Assembly (NCBI RefSeq): GCF_003024525.3
Contig: NZ_CP035934.2
Location: forward strand, 1,302,001 to 1,366,000
DNA: 64,000 nt
Direction: 5' to 3'
Origin: Acinetobacter cumulans
Lineage (GTDB): Bacteria > Pseudomonadota > Gammaproteobacteria > Pseudomonadales > Moraxellaceae
The stretch's first letter is position 1. Every line of letters begins with the position of its first letter. A program made the translations under genes and the position numbers. Shown one piece after another: positions 8,615 to 18,156 of the stretch. Below the pieces are notes generated by a model. That model was not told where the DNA came from. It saw only the letters and a program-made list of their open reading frames with translations, and did no database searches.

Positions 8615-9394
8615 ATGCTCGCTTTAATTTCCCCAGCTAAAACTTTAGATTATGAAACTGCATTACCTACAGATCAGCACACATTACCAAGATTGCTAGA
8701 ACATTCACAAGCGCTTATCGACGTAAGTCGTAGGCTGTCAGCATCTGAAATAGCCAGTTTGATGGGTGTGAGTGAAAAAATTGCAAATTTAAATGTAGAA
8801 CGCTTTAGGGATTGGCAGTCAGATTTTAATTTTTCAAATGCTCGTCAAGCGCTATTTGCATTTAAAGGTGATGTATATACAGGATTAGATGCATATCATT
8901 TAGATGATGCACAAATTAACTATGCACAGAAGCATTTGCGCATGCTATCAGGTTTGTATGGCTTATTGCGTCCTTTGGATCTAATGATGCCGTACCGTTT
9001 GGAAATGGGAACTAAGCTACAAAACTCACGTGGACATAATCTATATGAGTTCTGGGGTGATATTATTACCCAGCTCATTAACCAAGACTTGTCTGAGGCT
9101 GGGAGTGAATTGCTAGTGAATTTGGCGTCAGACGAATACTATAAGTCGGTGAAAGAAAGCAAAATCCAAGCACAAATTGTACGCCCAGTGTTTTTGGATC
9201 AAAAAAATGGCAAATATAAAATTATTAGCTTTTATGCTAAAAAAGCACGTGGCCTGATGGCACGCTATTTAATTGAAAATAAAATTGAGAAAATTGAAGA
9301 TATTCGTTCATTTAATTGTGATGGTTATTATTTTGATGCAACCAATTCGACATCAAGTGAATTAGTATTCAAAAGAGATGAACAAGTCGCTTAA
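8615..9394 (+). CDS. yaaA: YaaA family peroxide stress protein
   Basis: 259-residue DUF328/UPF0246 protein that in E. coli binds DNA and limits intracellular free iron during hydrogen peroxide stress. The family opening [12 protein letters not shown] is exact, and the signatures [22 protein letters not shown], split here over residues about 110-131, and [13 protein letters not shown] near 210 are present. Length is normal. There is no good Shine-Dalgarno sequence before the ATG, while a plausible promoter lies 30 nt upstream, so the message may be nearly leaderless. It is followed by its own terminator. Confidence 0.93.
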   Translation: MLALISPAKTLDYETALPTDQHTLPRLLEHSQALIDVSRRLSASEIASLMGVSEKIANLNVERFRDWQSDFNFSNARQALFAFKGDVYTGLDAYHLDDAQINYAQKHLRMLSGLYGLLRPLDLMMPYRLEMGTKLQNSRGHNLYEFWGDIITQLINQDLSEAGSELLVNLASDEYYKSVKESKIQAQIVRPVFLDQKNGKYKIISFYAKKARGLMARYLIENKIEKIEDIRSFNCDGYYFDATNSTSSELVFKRDEQVA

Positions 9395-9416
9395 TTCAGT
9401 TTAAATAAACGAGATG

Positions 9417-9449
9417 AAAGCAGATCATTTGCATGGGTCTGCTTTTTTT
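9417..9449 (+). terminator. Intrinsic terminator of yaaA
   Basis: Stem AAAGCAGA / TCTGCTTT with a 13-nt loop and a run of eight or more T. Confidence 0.8.
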
Positions 9450-9675
9450 TTGTAGAACTAAATATGTCATTCGTCGCTCTTGTATATGGATACTATGTCA
9501 TATTCCTTATGCTAAAAACTTGAAAAATAAAGATCTTGCTAGAAATTGAAGTTACGTAAAATTACAAAAAAAATGTATATTAATTCAAATAAATAAAATA
9601 ATGTCTATTGAGTCACATTTTTGTATTTCATTTTGTTATTATTAGCAAAAGTTAGCAAAACAATAATTTTTAGTT

Positions 9676-9834
9676 ATGAAGACATTTGTGATTTTAATTT
9701 TCTTGAGCCTTGTTGGTGGGCTATGCATGCTGGTATATAACGATGCAGAAGCCAAGCGACAGCAAAATGTAGATCAGCTGGTTGGAGAAGAGCATCTGCA
9801 AAATTCAGAAAATTTTTCATCAAGCGTTAAATAA
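9676..9834 (+). CDS. Small single-pass membrane peptide
   Basis: 52-codon frame starting MKTFVILIFLSLVGGL and ending SSSVK, lying alone in the gap after yaaA. Residues 3-21 are a continuous hydrophobic segment, followed by a charged, Gln-rich tail (EAKRQQ, GEEH) with no cysteine after Cys17. It could be a small inner-membrane protein or an uncleaved signal-like peptide. The coding call rests on the clean membrane-segment pattern and polar tail; the ribosome site is poor. Function unknown. Confidence 0.5.
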   Translation: MKTFVILIFLSLVGGLCMLVYNDAEAKRQQNVDQLVGEEHLQNSENFSSSVK

Positions 9835-9970
9835 GGCTAAAAAACAAACTTTAAAATCGTGTGCTGACTTTTGAGTTCAAATTTATTTTTATAATTTTTT
9901 TCTTAATTTTTTATAAGACTTCAATAAAACCAATATGTTATATATATTAAAAAACGATTAAACTTAAAAT

Positions 9971-10096
9971 TTAGAAACATTAAAAAATCCCTGTGTTATA
10001 ATTCTGTTCGCATAGGGTTAGATCATATTCATAGTTAAATAAACCTATGATTTAATTCAGGTAAATAGAGCTGCATAACTGTTATGCAGCTTTTTT
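9971..10096 (+). promoter_or_regulatory. Promoter and structured leader ahead of purine permease
   Basis: An extended -10 TG-T-TATAAT sits at 9994-10002, with only a weak TTAGAA as -35. About 8 nt after it a leader begins that can fold CATAGG (10011-10016) onto CCTATG (10044-10049), then a strong terminator hairpin at 10069-10096, still 185 nt before the permease ATG. This is the layout of a riboswitch or attenuator; it does not match the classic purine-riboswitch core as I know it. Not identified with any named RNA class. Confidence 0.45.
10069..10096 (+). terminator. Leader terminator / possible attenuator
   Basis: Perfect 11-bp stem AGCTGCATAAC / GTTATGCAGCT with a one-base centre (longer effective loop) and T6. 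The nearest upstream gene on this strand ends 235 nt away, so it either ends that short transcript or a leader RNA. Confidence 0.75.
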
Positions 10097-10280
10097 GTTT
10101 ACGATTGATAATGATTGAGCTTGTTAAGCTTAACTTATTGATTGTTTGTGCATATTTTGTTCTGAATGAACAGTGCTGGAATTGTAGTGCTTCGACATAC
10201 ACAAATTTAAGCATATGCAGTGCTGTGTTTAACTTTGTGGAATGCTTAAGGCATAAAGTTTACTTAATAGGGGCTAGGTC

Positions 10281-11603
10281 ATGACGACTCCTAATCCGTC
10301 TTCCGAAAGTGTGCTAGAACGTATGTTCAAGCTGAGTGAAAATAAAACCAGCTTTCGTACAGAAGTGCTGGCAGGTATAACAACGTTTTTAACGATGTGT
10401 TATATCATTATTGTCAACCCAATGATCTTGTCTGAAACAGGCATGGATCATGGGGCTGTCTTCGTTGCAACGTGTTTAGCCGCAGCAATTGGTTGTTTGG
10501 TAATGGGGATCATTGCAAATTATCCTATTGCTCTTGCACCAGGTATGGGCTTAAACGCTTTCTTCACATACTCAGTATGTTTGGGCATGGGCGTGCCGTG
10601 GCAAACGGCTTTGGGTGCAGTATTTATTTCAGGCTTTGTCTTTATTGCGATTAGCTTGTTTAAAATTCGTGAAGCGATTGTCAATGCCATTCCAATGTCA
10701 TTGAAGCTGGCAATCGGTGGTGGTATTGGTTTGTTCTTGGCACTTGTTGCACTCAAAAATGCAGGCATTATTGTTGATAATCCAGCAACTTTGGTGGGAT
10801 TGGGTGATCTGAAGCAGCCGTCTGTATTGCTTGCTTTGCTTGGCTTTTTAATGGTGGTTATTTTACATCACTTTAAAGTTCGTGGCGCAATCATTATTAG
10901 TATTCTTGCCATTACCGCTATCGCAACTTTACTTGGCTATAATGAATTCCAAGGTGTGGTGGGTGCTATTCCATCAATTGCTCCAACATTCATGCAAATG
11001 AGCTTTGAAGGCTTATTCACGGCAAGTTTAATCGGGGTAATTTTTGTATTTTTCTTGGTTGATTTATTTGACTCTACAGGAACTTTAGTCGGTGTTTCAC
11101 ACCGTGCAGGTTTACTGAAAGATGGTAAGTTACCACGTTTAAAAAAAGCGCTTTTTGCTGACTCAACTGCAATTGTTGCAGGTGCTGCATTAGGTACATC
11201 TTCTACAACACCATATATCGAATCATCTGCGGGTGTTGCTGCTGGTGGTCGTACTGGTTTAACAGCTGTAGTTGTAGGTTTGCTCTTTATTGCGTGCTTG
11301 TTCTTAGCACCACTTGCACAGTCAGTACCTGGTTTTGCAACAGCGCCGGCATTGTTGTTTGTTGGTGTGCTGATGATTCAAGGTATTACGCATATTGACT
11401 GGGAAGACATTACTGAAGCTGTTCCAGCTTTCTTGACTATTGTATTTATGCCATTTACGTATTCAATTGCAGATGGTATTGCAATGGGCTTTATTAGCTA
11501 TGCATTAATCAAATTATGTACAGGCAAAGCATCTACTGTACCGTATATGGTATGGATTATTGCTGTGCTTTGGGTATTAAAATTTGCGTTGTTTGGCGGT
11601 TAA
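10281..11603 (+). CDS. NCS2 family purine permease (AzgA/GhxP-AdeP type)
   Basis: 440-residue inner-membrane nucleobase:proton symporter with about 12-14 hydrophobic segments. The AzgA-branch signatures are clear: GITTFLTMCYIIIVNP in the first segments, ALAPGMGLNAFF, LFDSTGTLVGV in the middle and TSSTTPYIESSAGVAAGGRTG, the substrate/ion signature, near residue 300. The ATG is preceded by TAGGGGC. The neighbouring adenine deaminase gene suggests adenine, hypoxanthine or guanine as the substrate. Between a leader carrying its own terminator (at 10069) and a terminator at 11622, so it is a single-gene unit. Confidence 0.92.
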   Translation: MTTPNPSSESVLERMFKLSENKTSFRTEVLAGITTFLTMCYIIIVNPMILSETGMDHGAVFVATCLAAAIGCLVMGIIANYPIALAPGMGLNAFFTYSVCLGMGVPWQTALGAVFISGFVFIAISLFKIREAIVNAIPMSLKLAIGGGIGLFLALVALKNAGIIVDNPATLVGLGDLKQPSVLLALLGFLMVVILHHFKVRGAIIISILAITAIATLLGYNEFQGVVGAIPSIAPTFMQMSFEGLFTASLIGVIFVFFLVDLFDSTGTLVGVSHRAGLLKDGKLPRLKKALFADSTAIVAGAALGTSSTTPYIESSAGVAAGGRTGLTAVVVGLLFIACLFLAPLAQSVPGFATAPALLFVGVLMIQGITHIDWEDITEAVPAFLTIVFMPFTYSIADGIAMGFISYALIKLCTGKASTVPYMVWIIAVLWVLKFALFGG

Positions 11604-11621
11604 TTCTCCGAGCACAAATAA

Positions 11622-11650
11622 GGGTGTAAACTCAGTTTGCACCCTTTTTT
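11622..11650 (+). terminator. Intrinsic terminator of the permease gene
   Basis: Stem GGGTGTAAAC / GTTTGCACCC (one G-U) with a TCA loop, then T6. Confidence 0.85.
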
Positions 11651-11668
11651 ATTTTTAAAGAGGAATAA

Positions 11669-12229
<561 letters not shown>

Positions 12230-12281
12230 TGATATTCTGCTCCTCAAATGATGTTATAAACATCAATATATGGAGTATTTT

Positions 12282-12587
12282 ATGGCACGTAGACCAAGAA
12301 GAAATCATTCAAATGATTTTAAAGCTAAGGTAGCACTTGCTGCGATTAAAGCAGAAAAAACACTTGCTGAATTGAGTGCTGAGTTTGATGTTCATCAAAA
12401 CCAAATTATTGACTGGAAAAATCAATTGATCTCAGCTTCCTCGCAAGCTTTCGATCAATCAAAAGCTCCAACAGAACCACCCATCGATCTAAAAAAACTA
12501 CATGCAAAAATCGGTGAGCAGGCATTAGAAATTGATTTTTTAGAAGGTGTGTTGAAGAAACTGGGCCGCTTCAACCACAAAAGTTAA
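12282..12587 (+). CDS. IS3-family transposase OrfA
   Basis: 101-residue OrfA: an N-terminal helix-turn-helix (HSNDFKAKVALAAI then LSAEFDVHQNQIIDWK) that recognises the IS ends, followed by a leucine-zipper-like helix (LKKLHAKIGEQALEIDFLEGVL). Start chosen at ATG 12282 behind TGGAG. A T-TTT-TTA heptamer at 12536-12542 in this frame allows -1 slippage into orfB to make the active OrfAB transposase. Confidence 0.9.
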   Translation: MARRPRRNHSNDFKAKVALAAIKAEKTLAELSAEFDVHQNQIIDWKNQLISASSQAFDQSKAPTEPPIDLKKLHAKIGEQALEIDFLEGVLKKLGRFNHKS

Positions 12588-13414
12588 TCGACGACTCACT
12601 TCAGATTTCAGTATCTAAGCAAGCTAAGCTGCTGAAAGTCTCCCGTGGTTGTTATTACTATCGCCCAAAACCTGTGAGTGCATCAGATCTGAAGCTGATG
12701 CGATGTATTGATGAATTACATATGCAATATCCTTTTGCAGGCAGTCGTATGATGCGTGATTTGTTGAATCGTCAAGGACATCATATAGGACGACGTCATA
12801 CACGTACTTTAATGAAGAAAATGGGTATTCAGGCGTTATATTGCAAACCAAATTTAAGCCAGGCTAATCAAGCTCACCGTAAATATCCATATCTGCTCAA
12901 AGGATTGGCTATTCAGCGCAGTAATCAAGTGTGGTCTACGGATATAACGTATATCCCTATGGCAAAAGGCTTTGTTTATTTATGTGCTGTGATTGATTGG
13001 CATAGCCGCAAGGTACTTGCGCATAGAGTATCGATTAGTATGGAGGTGGATTTTTGTATTTCGGCTTTAAATGAAGCGATTGAAAAATATGGTCGACCTG
13101 AAATATTTAATACAGACCAAGGCAGCCAGTTTACCAGTGATGCATTTATTGATGTATTGAAATCAAATGGCATTCAAATCAGTATGGATGGTAAAGGTCG
13201 ATGGGTAGATAATGTGATGGTTGAACGATTATGGCGGAGCGTTAAATATGAAGAGGTGTATCTCAAAGCTTATAGCAGTGTCACAGATGCGAAAAAGCAA
13301 TTAAGTGCATATTTTGAGTTTTATAATTTGAAACGACCTCATTCGAGTCTAGACAAAATGACACCAAATGAGTTTTACTATGATCAGCTACCCCAACAAA
13401 ACAAGGTGGCTTAA
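12536..13414 (+). CDS. IS3-family transposase OrfB (via -1 frameshift)
   Basis: DDE-type catalytic part of the transposase. The -1 frame is closed by TGA at 12533 and opens exactly at the slippery heptamer 12536-12542, so translation most likely enters by frameshift; an internal ATG at 12674 also exists. The conserved blocks are present in order: the HTH_21 region (YPFAGSRMMRDLL), STDITYIPM with the first catalytic Asp, FNTDQGSQFTS with the second Asp, and DNVMVERLWRSVKYEEVY with the catalytic Glu. It ends NEFYYDQLPQ, typical of the group. No lesion is visible, so the element may still be mobile. Confidence 0.9.
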   Translation, partial: FFRRCVEETGPLQPQKLIDDSLQISVSKQAKLLKVSRGCYYYRPKPVSASDLKLMRCIDELHMQYPFAGSRMMRDLLNRQGHHIGRRHTRTLMKKMGIQALYCKPNLSQANQAHRKYPYLLKGLAIQRSNQVWSTDITYIPMAKGFVYLCAVIDWHSRKVLAHRVSISMEVDFCISALNEAIEKYGRPEIFNTDQGSQFTSDAFIDVLKSNGIQISMDGKGRWVDNVMVERLWRSVKYEEVYLKAYSSVTDAKKQLSAYFEFYNLKRPHSSLDKMTPNEFYYDQLPQQNKVA

Positions 13415-13418
13415 CTAG

Positions 13419-13955
<537 letters not shown>

Positions 13956-13970
13956 TAATTTTAGGTCACA

Positions 13971-13996
13971 AAAAAGGCAGCTTGGGCTGCCTTTTT
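13971..13996 (+). terminator. Intrinsic terminator of the adenine deaminase gene
   Basis: Stem GGCAGC / GCTGCC, TTGG loop, flanked by A5/A6 and T5. Confidence 0.85.
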
Positions 13997-14047
13997 ATGC
14001 TTTTTCTTAATGGTTTTATTCAATTTATAGTTTGAAATGGGTATCAA

Positions 14048-14404
14048 GTGAAAACAAAATTTAAGTCGATGGTGCTTTTGATGAGCATGTTCTTTAGTGT
14101 GACATCTGTACAAGCAGCATCGCAAAGTCTGGCAGTTAAAATGCTAAAGCCAGTGATTGAGCGTCAATGTATAACAGAATTAAAGGACTCTAATGTTTGG
14201 AAGGCTTCAACATTTTTAATGACTGATCATAATAAAAAGCAATTTGAAGCAGAGGTATGTCAGTGTGTGGGGGAAAATGCTTTGAATGACGTGACTGTGA
14301 ATGAAATTACACAGGCTTTGTTGAGTGAGGAGGCGAAAAATCAACTCATTCGTAAGGCAACACTCAATAGCATTAAAAGTTGTGTGATTAAAACTAAAAA
14401 ATAA
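14048..14404 (+). CDS. Small exported cysteine-containing protein (paralogue of 15246)
   Basis: 118-residue protein with a GTG start and a Sec signal peptide (MKTKFKSMVLLMSMFFSVTS, cleavage expected after VQA). The mature part shares a pattern with the product at 15246: QC near the start, a W-K pair, K-x-x-x-E-x-EVC-x-CVGE, an AL...A helix, and a Cys-Val near the end, giving four conserved cysteines suited to two disulfides. Periplasmic, function unknown. It lies directly downstream of the adenine deaminase terminator and has its own terminator overlapping the stop codon. Confidence 0.78.
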   Translation: MKTKFKSMVLLMSMFFSVTSVQAASQSLAVKMLKPVIERQCITELKDSNVWKASTFLMTDHNKKQFEAEVCQCVGENALNDVTVNEITQALLSEEAKNQLIRKATLNSIKSCVIKTKK

Positions 14405-14427
14405 CAGCACTTTGCCTGTTATTTTTT
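14396..14427 (+). terminator. Intrinsic terminator overlapping a stop codon
   Basis: Stem AAAAATAACAG / CTGTTATTTTT with an 8-nt loop; the TAA of the preceding gene is inside the left arm. Confidence 0.8.
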
Positions 14428-14472
14428 AGTTATAAACTATAGAGTGCTTGAAACGACTATTTAGTTTCTCGT

Positions 14473-15027
14473 TTATTTACCTTGTCTTATCATGCTCTTC
14501 AGTACATTGTCTTTATCAATGAAGTGGTGTTTGAGTGCAGCTAAAATATGGCCTGCTAATAACAAACCTGCCGCCCACGAAATATAAATATGTAAAGGTT
14601 TTACCACAGCTAAAAGTGCGGGATTGTCTTGTACAAGGCGAGGGATTTCAAATAAATACAATACTGGTGCGGGATGGCCTGCACTCCAACTGAATAAACA
14701 ACCTGTAATTGGTAATGCAAGCAAAACGAAATACAAAGCTAAATGCCCGAAGTGAGCAAGTTTTTTCATACCGTTTGACATGCTATCTGGTAGCGCTGGT
14801 GCAGGATGGGTATAACGCCAAAATATACGGACAACGACTAAAAAGATCAGTGTAGTCGCAATATTTTTATGTAAGGTAATGACTTGGCCTTTAAAGCTTC
14901 CGTCATTGTCATAACTTAAAAAGTTGCCGCTATAGAAGCCAATAATCCAAGCGACAATGAAAATAATGGCCATGAGCCAATGCAGGACTTGAGCCGTACG
15001 TGTGTAATATTCTATGTTTTTATTCAT
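14473..15027 (-). CDS. Cytochrome b561 family protein
   Basis: 184-residue di-haem b-type cytochrome of the bacterial b561 (CybB) family with four transmembrane helices. Haem-ligand histidines fit the family: HWLM in helix 1 (about residue 16), HKNIATTL at the start of helix 2, a HFGHLALY pair before helix 3 and HIYISW plus GHILAALKHH in helix 4. It is a quinol oxidase or superoxide:quinone oxidoreductase in the inner membrane. Start placed at MNKNIEYYTR because homologues begin there; about 112 upstream codons are open but overlap the next gene's region. Lies between two paralogous exported proteins on the other strand. Confidence 0.9.
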   Translation of the reverse strand: MNKNIEYYTRTAQVLHWLMAIIFIVAWIIGFYSGNFLSYDNDGSFKGQVITLHKNIATTLIFLVVVRIFWRYTHPAPALPDSMSNGMKKLAHFGHLALYFVLLALPITGCLFSWSAGHPAPVLYLFEIPRLVQDNPALLAVVKPLHIYISWAAGLLLAGHILAALKHHFIDKDNVLKSMIRQGK

Positions 15028-15245
15028 ATTGAGTTGCTGGGCAGTTGTGTGTTGAGTCAGTAGAAATGCTAATCGAGTTTGCTGATGCGCTCTATAGTTT
15101 AGATAGAACTCAGCGTTGATATACTGCAACGCTGAGTGGGATGACATAAATTGTGCATCTGTATTAAATTTTATAATTAGCAGTTTATTCACTGTGAAAA
15201 TTTCGGCAAAATAGCGCATCTTTACACCAAAACAAAGGATAAATA

Positions 15246-15635
15246 GTGAAAAAATTACTAGCTGTACTTGCTCCCCTCGCTTTTGCTTTAACTGCATGTG
15301 CGACTGTAGATGGTACAACGGGCGCGGGCTCAACCACAGCAAGCACGGGTAATAGCTTAGCAATGATGGCGGTAAAAGTTGGTGTTCAAGCGAAATGTGT
15401 GGCTGAAATTAACAACAACACCTATTGGAAAACAGGCTCTAAATTATTGACCGAGAGCAAGAAGCAAGAGTTGGAAACAGAAGTGTGTTCTTGTGTAGGT
15501 GAGAAGGCAACAACAAGCGTGACTGCAACTGATCTTGTGGTTGCAGCAATGGATAAAACATCTCAAGCGACATTGGTGAATAAATTAGTAACAACAACAT
15601 TAAATGCATGTGTTGTTGAAGTATTGAAAAACTAA
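15246..15635 (+). CDS. Small exported (lipo)protein, paralogue of 14048
   Basis: 129-residue protein starting with GTG. The N-terminus KKLLAVLAPLAFALTACA looks like a lipoprotein signal (LTAC lipobox, Cys18), followed by a Thr/Ser/Gly-rich linker and a C-terminal domain that matches the 14048 product: KCVAEINNNTYWK, then ETEVCSCVGEKA, and a final NACVVEV. The four domain cysteines are conserved. Its reading frame begins only about 220 nt from the divergent cytochrome b561 start, so the two promoters share that gap. Function unknown; probably lipid-anchored where its paralogue is soluble. Confidence 0.78.
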   Translation: MKKLLAVLAPLAFALTACATVDGTTGAGSTTASTGNSLAMMAVKVGVQAKCVAEINNNTYWKTGSKLLTESKKQELETEVCSCVGEKATTSVTATDLVVAAMDKTSQATLVNKLVTTTLNACVVEVLKN

Positions 15636-15653
15636 GCACAATAAAATTGTGTC

Positions 15654-15681
15654 AAAAGGCGGTCGAATTCGGCCGCTTTTT
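15654..15681 (+). terminator. Intrinsic terminator
   Basis: Stem GCGGTC / GGCCGC (one G-U) with loop GAATTC, preceded by A4 and followed by T5. Confidence 0.82.
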
Positions 15682-15698
15682 ATATTTGAGGAAAAAAT

Positions 15699-16277
15699 AT
15701 GCGTATTGCAGGTGCAGATGAGGCAGGTCGCGGTCCTTTAGTTGGTTCGGTGGTGGCCGCTGCAGTTATTCTAGATCCCAATAACCCAATTGAAGGTTTA
15801 AATGACTCTAAAAAGCTGACGGAAAAAAAGCGTGAAAAGCTTTTTGTGGAAATTAAAGAAAAGGCTTTGGCTTGGGCTATAGCTGAAGCTTCAGCAGCTG
15901 AAATTGATGAGATTAATATTTTACAGGCTTCGTTGCTTGCAATGCGACGTGCTGTAGAGCAATTAGAGATTCAGCCTGACCATTTGCTGGTAGATGGTAA
16001 TAAAGTGCCACTGGGCTTAACCATGAGCTGTGATGCGATTGTTGGTGGTGATGCACTGCATGCTGAAATATCGGCAGCCAGTATTTTGGCGAAAGTAACA
16101 CGTGATCATGACATGGTGGCATTAGATGCCAAATATCCTCAGTATGGTTTTGCTAAACATAAAGGTTATCCAACCAAGGCACATTTTGAGGCGATTGCTT
16201 TACATGGCGTGATTGATGAGCATCGTCGTAGCTTTGGGCCAGTGCGCAAGGTCATAGAGCAAATGCAAAACCAATAA
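15699..16277 (+). CDS. rnhB: Ribonuclease HII
   Basis: 192-residue metal-dependent endonuclease that removes ribonucleotides from DNA and RNA primers. Catalytic acidic residues are in place: [12 protein letters not shown] at the N-terminus (Asp-Glu), DGNK near residue 98, and [15 protein letters not shown] with an acidic residue near 116-119. Length is normal. The start is supported by GAGG six bases upstream of the ATG. In many relatives rnhB sits near lpxB/dnaE; here it stands alone between terminators. Confidence 0.95.
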   Translation: MRIAGADEAGRGPLVGSVVAAAVILDPNNPIEGLNDSKKLTEKKREKLFVEIKEKALAWAIAEASAAEIDEINILQASLLAMRRAVEQLEIQPDHLLVDGNKVPLGLTMSCDAIVGGDALHAEISAASILAKVTRDHDMVALDAKYPQYGFAKHKGYPTKAHFEAIALHGVIDEHRRSFGPVRKVIEQMQNQ

Positions 16278-16316
16278 GTATTATGGTTCAAGGTATTACA
16301 ATGGATAGATAAATTT

Positions 16317-16338
16317 AAAGCGGCTCAAGAGCCGCTTT
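16317..16338. terminator. Bidirectional terminator between rnhB and csrA
   Basis: Perfect 10-bp stem AAAGCGGCTC / GAGCCGCTTT with a two-base centre. Confidence 0.8.
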
Positions 16339-16359
16339 ATATTCAAACCAGTTTTAATC

Positions 16360-16614
16360 TTAGCGATTAAAATTGTTCTGTGAAAAATTATCATCTTCAA
16401 AAGAAGGTTGATAATCTTGATCGAGATGCTGTAGGTGTTCGTGCATAGCGCGTTCATGTTGAATTCGTTGGTAAATTTCTTCACGATGAACAGAAACTTC
16501 TTTTGGAGCATTTACGCCAATGCGCACCTGATTGCCTTTAACACCAAGTACAGTCACACTGACTTGGTCCCCAATCATCAATGTTTCTCCGACACGTCGA
16601 GTCAGAATCAGCAT
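16360..16614 (-). CDS. csrA: Carbon storage regulator CsrA/RsmA
   Basis: 84-residue RNA-binding global post-transcriptional regulator that blocks or stabilises mRNAs at GGA motifs. The first 50 residues carry the family core: [28 protein letters not shown] and [13 protein letters not shown] with the RNA-contacting Arg44-region. The tail from about residue 60 is longer than the 61-residue E. coli protein and is acidic and Asn/Gln-rich ([12 protein letters not shown]), as in Acinetobacter homologues. An AAGGAG six bases before the ATG decides the start. It lies downstream of lysC on the same strand, the usual neighbourhood. Confidence 0.95.
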   Translation of the reverse strand: MLILTRRVGETLMIGDQVSVTVLGVKGNQVRIGVNAPKEVSVHREEIYQRIQHERAMHEHLQHLDQDYQPSFEDDNFSQNNFNR

Positions 16615-16769
16615 GTTTATCTCCTTGCAAAACGCTAAACCTGCAATTGATCTAGAATGTAAAAACACAACCTGAAAAAGCAAAGAAAATATATCAGAAG
16701 TTGTAACCGTCATTGTTACGAATTTTATTCTGATTCTTTTCTTAATATCCTCACAGTTAATATAACAGA

Positions 16770-16795
16770 GCCACTATAAGAAAAACTATAGTGGC
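16770..16795. repeat. Inverted repeat between lysC and csrA
   Basis: Perfect GCCACTATA-N8-TATAGTGGC. In the plus direction it is followed by CCTGA then T6; in the lysC direction no T-run follows, so it may be a weak terminator or an RNA structure ahead of csrA. Confidence 0.5.
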
Positions 16796-16855
16796 CCTGA
16801 TTTTTTGTAATGTTTTTCAAATACTGTCTAACAATGACAATTTTTGACACATTAA

Positions 16856-18136
16856 TTACGCACGAGCGCTTGATTCACCATGTTCACGGTCTAAACCGAA
16901 AGCAGTATGAAGAGAGCGTACAGCAAGCTCTAAGTAATTTTCTTCGATAATTACAGAGATTTTGATTTCAGAAGTAGAAATCATCAAGATGTTGATGCCT
17001 TCGTCAGCTAGGGCAGTAAACATTTTGCTTGCTACGCCAGCATGTGAACGCATGCCAACACCAACGATCGATACTTTTACGATGTCATCACGTGTTGCAA
17101 CTTCACGAGCGCCAATTGCTTGAGCTGTTTCTTCAAGAATTTTTTTCGCTTTCGCAAGTTCGCCACGGTTAACTGTAAATGTGAAGTCAGTTGTACCATC
17201 TTCTTCAACATTTTGGATAATCATATCCACTTCAATGTTTGCATCGCCAATTGGCTTCAAGATTTTAGACGCAATACCTGGTTCATCAGGAACACCTAAA
17301 ATCGTTAATTTAGCTTCGTCACGGTTAAATGCGATACCAGAGATAATTGGTTGTTCCATGTTGTCTTCCAATTCAGTCGTAATAAGTGTACCAACGTTCT
17401 TTTTGAACTCTTCATCAAATGCGCCGTCATCATCATTATCAAAGCTTGATAATACGCGTAGCGGAACTTGATATTTGCCTGCAAATTCTACAGAACGAAT
17501 TTGTAGAACTTTAGAACCAAGAGATGCCATTTCTAGCATTTCTTCAAATGAAATGCGGTCAACTTTTTTCGCTTTTGGTGCAACACGAGGGTCAGTCGTA
17601 TACACGCCATCTACATCTGTGTAGATTTGGCATTCGTCTGCTTTAAGTGCTGCGGCAATCGCTACACCTGAAGTGTCTGAGCCACCACGACCAAGTGTTG
17701 TTGTGTTGCCATTTGCATCAAAGCCTTGGAAACCAGCAACTACAATTACGCGACCAGCATCTAAATTTGAAGTTAACACATCAGTGTCAATCGATTCGAT
17801 ACGTGCCTTGGTAAAAGCGCTGTCAGTCTTAATGCCGACTTGACGGCCTGTTAGTGATGTTGCTGCAACGCCAATAGAATTGAGCGCCATTGCTAACATA
17901 GAAATCGTTACCTGTTCACCTGTAGACACCATTTGGTCTAATTCACGTGGATCAGGGGTTTCGGTAATGGCTTTCGCTAAAGCAAGTAGGCGATTGGTTT
18001 CGCCACTCATTGCAGAAACAACCACCACAACTTGGTGACCGTGATCATGCCAACGCTTTACACGACGAGCAACATTTAAAATGCGCTCAGGAGTACCCAT
18101 TGAGGTACCACCATATTTTTGAACGATTAATGCCAT
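16856..18136 (-). CDS. lysC: Aspartate kinase
   Basis: 426-residue single-function aspartokinase catalysing the first step from aspartate to lysine, threonine, methionine and diaminopimelate. Kinase domain starts VQKYGGTSMGTPERI; GRGGSDTSGVAIAAAL binds ATP/aspartate; two ACT domains follow (about 265-340 and 345-420), the second with SIVGVGMRSHAGVASKM, for lysine/threonine feedback. The ATG at 18136 follows AAGGATAG; ten upstream codons in frame are ignored because homologues start MALIVQ. The two-ACT form is the lysine plus threonine co-inhibited type in related bacteria. Confidence 0.95.
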   Translation of the reverse strand: MALIVQKYGGTSMGTPERILNVARRVKRWHDHGHQVVVVVSAMSGETNRLLALAKAITETPDPRELDQMVSTGEQVTISMLAMALNSIGVAATSLTGRQVGIKTDSAFTKARIESIDTDVLTSNLDAGRVIVVAGFQGFDANGNTTTLGRGGSDTSGVAIAAALKADECQIYTDVDGVYTTDPRVAPKAKKVDRISFEEMLEMASLGSKVLQIRSVEFAGKYQVPLRVLSSFDNDDDGAFDEEFKKNVGTLITTELEDNMEQPIISGIAFNRDEAKLTILGVPDEPGIASKILKPIGDANIEVDMIIQNVEEDGTTDFTFTVNRGELAKAKKILEETAQAIGAREVATRDDIVKVSIVGVGMRSHAGVASKMFTALADEGINILMISTSEIKISVIIEENYLELAVRSLHTAFGLDREHGESSARA

Positions 18137-18156
18137 AACTATCCTTACCAAGTATA

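Noticed and set aside
10003..10068. Classic purine riboswitch before the permease
   Set aside because: The characteristic TATA-P1, J-region and loop-loop sequences are not seen, so only a generic structured leader is reported.
10084..10284. 66-codon frame between the leader terminator and the permease
   Set aside because: It starts inside the terminator hairpin, has no ribosome site or recognisable domain and overlaps the permease start.
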